Positions 62,420 to 64,000 of a stretch of DNA of 64,000 nucleotides are shown here, piece after piece (positions within the stretch are counted from its first letter, which is position 1; every line of letters starts with the position of its first letter). The translations under genes were made by a program, and so were the position numbers. Origin of the DNA: Allopusillimonas ginsengisoli (GTDB lineage Bacteria; Pseudomonadota; Gammaproteobacteria; Burkholderiales; Burkholderiaceae_B). The DNA is taken from contig RAPG01000007.1 of NCBI GenBank assembly GCA_005239165.1, forward strand, positions 186,001-250,000, read 5' to 3'. The notes beneath the pieces were generated by a model. It had not been told where the DNA came from. It was given only the letters and a program-made list of their open reading frames with translations, and did no database searches.

Positions 62420-63586
62420 TTAATACGACTTAGGCAGCCCCAGCACTTTCTCTGCGATAAAGCACATAATCAGCTGCGGGCTGACCGGTGCAATGCGCGG
62501 AATAAAACTTTCGCGCAAATAGCGCTCTACGTGGTATTCCTTGGCATAGCCCATACCGCCCAGCGTTAGTATGGCGGTTTGGCAGGCATTGAACGCGGCT
62601 TCGGCAGCCAGGTATTTGGCTGAGTTGGCATACTCGCCGCAAGGCAGGTTTGCATCGTATAAATAGGCAGCCTTTTGCACCATCAGGTCGGCAGCTTCCA
62701 GTTGCATCCAGGCCTGTGCCAAGGGGTGTTGTATGCCTTGGTTTTGCCCGATAGCGCGCCCAAACACGACACGTTCCTTGGCGTATTCAACGGCGCGGTC
62801 AAGGGCTGCGCGGCCCAGGCCGACAGCTTCGGCGGCAATCAATATACGTTCAGGGTTAAGTCCATGCAAAATGTATTGGAAACCCTTGCCTTCTTCCCCA
62901 ATGCGGTCGGCCACAGGAATACGCAGGCCGTCGATGAACAGCATGTTCGAATCAACCGCCTTGCGCCCCATTTTTTCGATTTCACGCACTTCTATCTTGC
63001 TTCTGTCGAGGTCGGTGTAAAACAACGACAAGCCTTGCGTTGGCTTTTTCACTTCTGAAAGTGGCGTGGTGCGGGCCAATAACAGCATTTTGTCGGCCAC
63101 TTGTGCTGTGGATATCCATAGCTTGCGTCCATGCACTACATAGCTGTCGCCGTCCAGCACAGCCCGGGTCGTCAGCTTGGTGGTGTCCAGGCCAGCGTCA
63201 GGCTCGGTGACAGCAAAGCAGGCCTTCTGCTCGCCGCTGATCAGCGGCGGCAGCGCCCGTGCGCATTGTTCTGGTGAACCAAACACCACCACGGGATTCA
63301 GGCCGAATATATTCATGTGTACAGCCGACGCACCAGAAAACCCTGCGCCTGAGCGTGAAATAGTGTGCAGCATCAAGGCGGCTTCTGTCATGCCCAAGCC
63401 GGAACCGCCGTATTCTTCAGGCATGGCAATGCCCAGCCATCCGGCTTTTGCCAGATCCTGATGGAAGGCGTGTGGGTACTCACCGTCGCTGTCGCGTTCC
63501 AGCCAGTAGTCGTTGGGGTAGTGACTGCACAAGGCTTCGACCCCGGCGATCAAAGCTTTGCGGTCATCTGTTAATACGAAGCTCAC
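62420..63586 (-). CDS. Acyl-CoA dehydrogenase
   Basis: The 388-residue flavoenzyme has the family signatures ACFAVTEPDAGLDTTKL, RKLWISTAQVADKMLL (FAD/substrate) and, near the end, CQTAILTLGGMGYAKEYHVE (QxxGGxGY-type). It inserts a double bond into an acyl-CoA and passes electrons to ETF. Together with the CoA-transferase gene upstream it probably starts the degradation of a short or branched acid (inference). The catalytic Glu position is not certain from the sequence alone. Confidence 0.92.
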   Translation of the reverse strand: MSFVLTDDRKALIAGVEALCSHYPNDYWLERDSDGEYPHAFHQDLAKAGWLGIAMPEEYGGSGLGMTEAALMLHTISRSGAGFSGASAVHMNIFGLNPVVVFGSPEQCARALPPLISGEQKACFAVTEPDAGLDTTKLTTRAVLDGDSYVVHGRKLWISTAQVADKMLLLARTTPLSEVKKPTQGLSLFYTDLDRSKIEVREIEKMGRKAVDSNMLFIDGLRIPVADRIGEEGKGFQYILHGLNPERILIAAEAVGLGRAALDRAVEYAKERVVFGRAIGQNQGIQHPLAQAWMQLEAADLMVQKAAYLYDANLPCGEYANSAKYLAAEAAFNACQTAILTLGGMGYAKEYHVERYLRESFIPRIAPVSPQLIMCFIAEKVLGLPKSY

Positions 63587-63608
63587 AATGTTTTCCTGTG
63601 GTTGGCGG

Positions 63609-64000
63609 TTACGGGTGCACCGGGTGCAAGCAATCCTGGATTTCGGCTTCAGTCAGGCCCGCTTCGTGCAAGACCTCTTGGGTATGTTCGCCGAGCTGGG
63701 GCGCGTTGCGCCGTATGCTGATTGGCGTTTTAGAATACGTGCCCACTGGCGCAGGTGACCGTATGGCACCTTCGGAAGGATGTTGCAGGTTTTGAAGCAT
63801 GCCCACTTGCTGCAGATGCGGGTCGGTGAGGAGGTCGTCGACGCTGTATAACGGCGCTGCCGGGATATCGGCGTTGCTAAAGGCTTGCAGCCAATACTCA
63901 CTTGTATTGCCAGCCAATACCTCAGACACAAAACTGTAGGCCTCGTCGATGTGCTGGGCCCTGGCACCGTGGGTGTTAAAGCGCGCATCGGCCAGCATGT
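63609..64000 (-). CDS. Family III (CaiB/BaiF) CoA-transferase, 5' end cut by window
   Basis: Only the last 130 or so residues are inside the window. They carry the C-terminal part of the CaiB/BaiF fold: ARFNTHGARAQHIDEAYSF, WLQAFSNADIPAAPLYSVDD, LLTDPHLQQVGM and the closing LGEHTQEVLHEAGLTEAEI. The enzyme moves CoA between organic acids. Its stop lies 22 bp before the acyl-CoA dehydrogenase start, which indicates one operon. The catalytic Asp lies in the missing part. Confidence 0.88.
   Translation of the reverse strand, partial: MLADARFNTHGARAQHIDEAYSFVSEVLAGNTSEYWLQAFSNADIPAAPLYSVDDLLTDPHLQQVGMLQNLQHPSEGAIRSPAPVGTYSKTPISIRRNAPQLGEHTQEVLHEAGLTEAEIQDCLHPVHP

Overview
The window looks like a chromosomal segment of a betaproteobacterium of the Burkholderiales, most likely Alcaligenaceae (relatives of Bordetella, Achromobacter or Pusillimonas). 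Reasons: four separate Bug/TctC periplasmic binding proteins of which only one has TctA/TctB partners, many LysR/IclR/GntR-regulated organic-acid loci, a second N-type ATPase operon, and moderate-to-high GC. This placement rests on gene content and family resemblance; no search was run. I saw no rRNA, tRNA, CRISPR array, insertion sequence or prophage.

Layout. 0-8.2 kb: hydroxy- and sugar-acid catabolism (3' part of a GarR-like reductase, galactarate dehydratase GarD, two Bug proteins, an FMN-dependent 2-hydroxyacid dehydrogenase, an aldehyde dehydrogenase). 8.3-21 kb: two LysR-flanked modules with two RraA-like proteins, a D-2-hydroxyacid dehydrogenase, a GlcD-like flavoprotein, a 3-hydroxyisobutyrate-dehydrogenase-like reductase, a complete DctPQM TRAP transporter, a ureidoglycolate-lyase-like protein and an amidase. 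Together these suggest uptake and breakdown of a C2-C4 hydroxy or ureido acid through glyoxylate-type intermediates. 21-24 kb: a patchwork of small genes (DUF488, DUF2945, DUF3820), a decayed TRAP binding-protein fragment, a mazEF-like toxin-antitoxin pair and an ORF without a start codon. 24-29 kb: HutC-type regulator with a palindromic operator, complete tctCBA and a beta-propeller protein. 29.2-35.2 kb: IclR-controlled operon of CoA ligase, citryl-CoA-lyase-like enzyme, an internally duplicated protein of unknown function, an SDR and a Bug protein; this is the best candidate for an undescribed pathway.

35.4-43.4 kb: cardiolipin-synthase-like lipoprotein, a lone arsH, and a TetR-controlled ABC efflux operon (adaptor, FtsX-type permease, ATPase, outer-membrane lipoprotein) whose last gene is frameshifted. 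43.5-49.7 kb: a flavin-based extracytoplasmic redox module (ApbE, PepSY/flavodoxin/reductase fusion, DUF2271 protein with a recognisable FMN-attachment motif, small PepSY protein) divergent from a two-component system. 49.9-61.4 kb: cytochrome c, phasin, an oxidoreductase-patatin fusion, a nine-gene N-type ATPase operon and a tandem universal stress protein. FNR/Anr boxes precede the phasin gene and lie in the atpD-uspA intergenic region, which suggests a low-oxygen energy and storage island. 61.5-64 kb: IclR regulator, acyl-CoA dehydrogenase and the 3' part of a family III CoA-transferase.

Three genes (efflux outer-membrane protein, oxidoreductase-patatin, atpG) carry four one-base losses of frame, at least two of them in homopolymers. 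Either the consensus has indel errors or these genes are decaying; the raw reads would decide.
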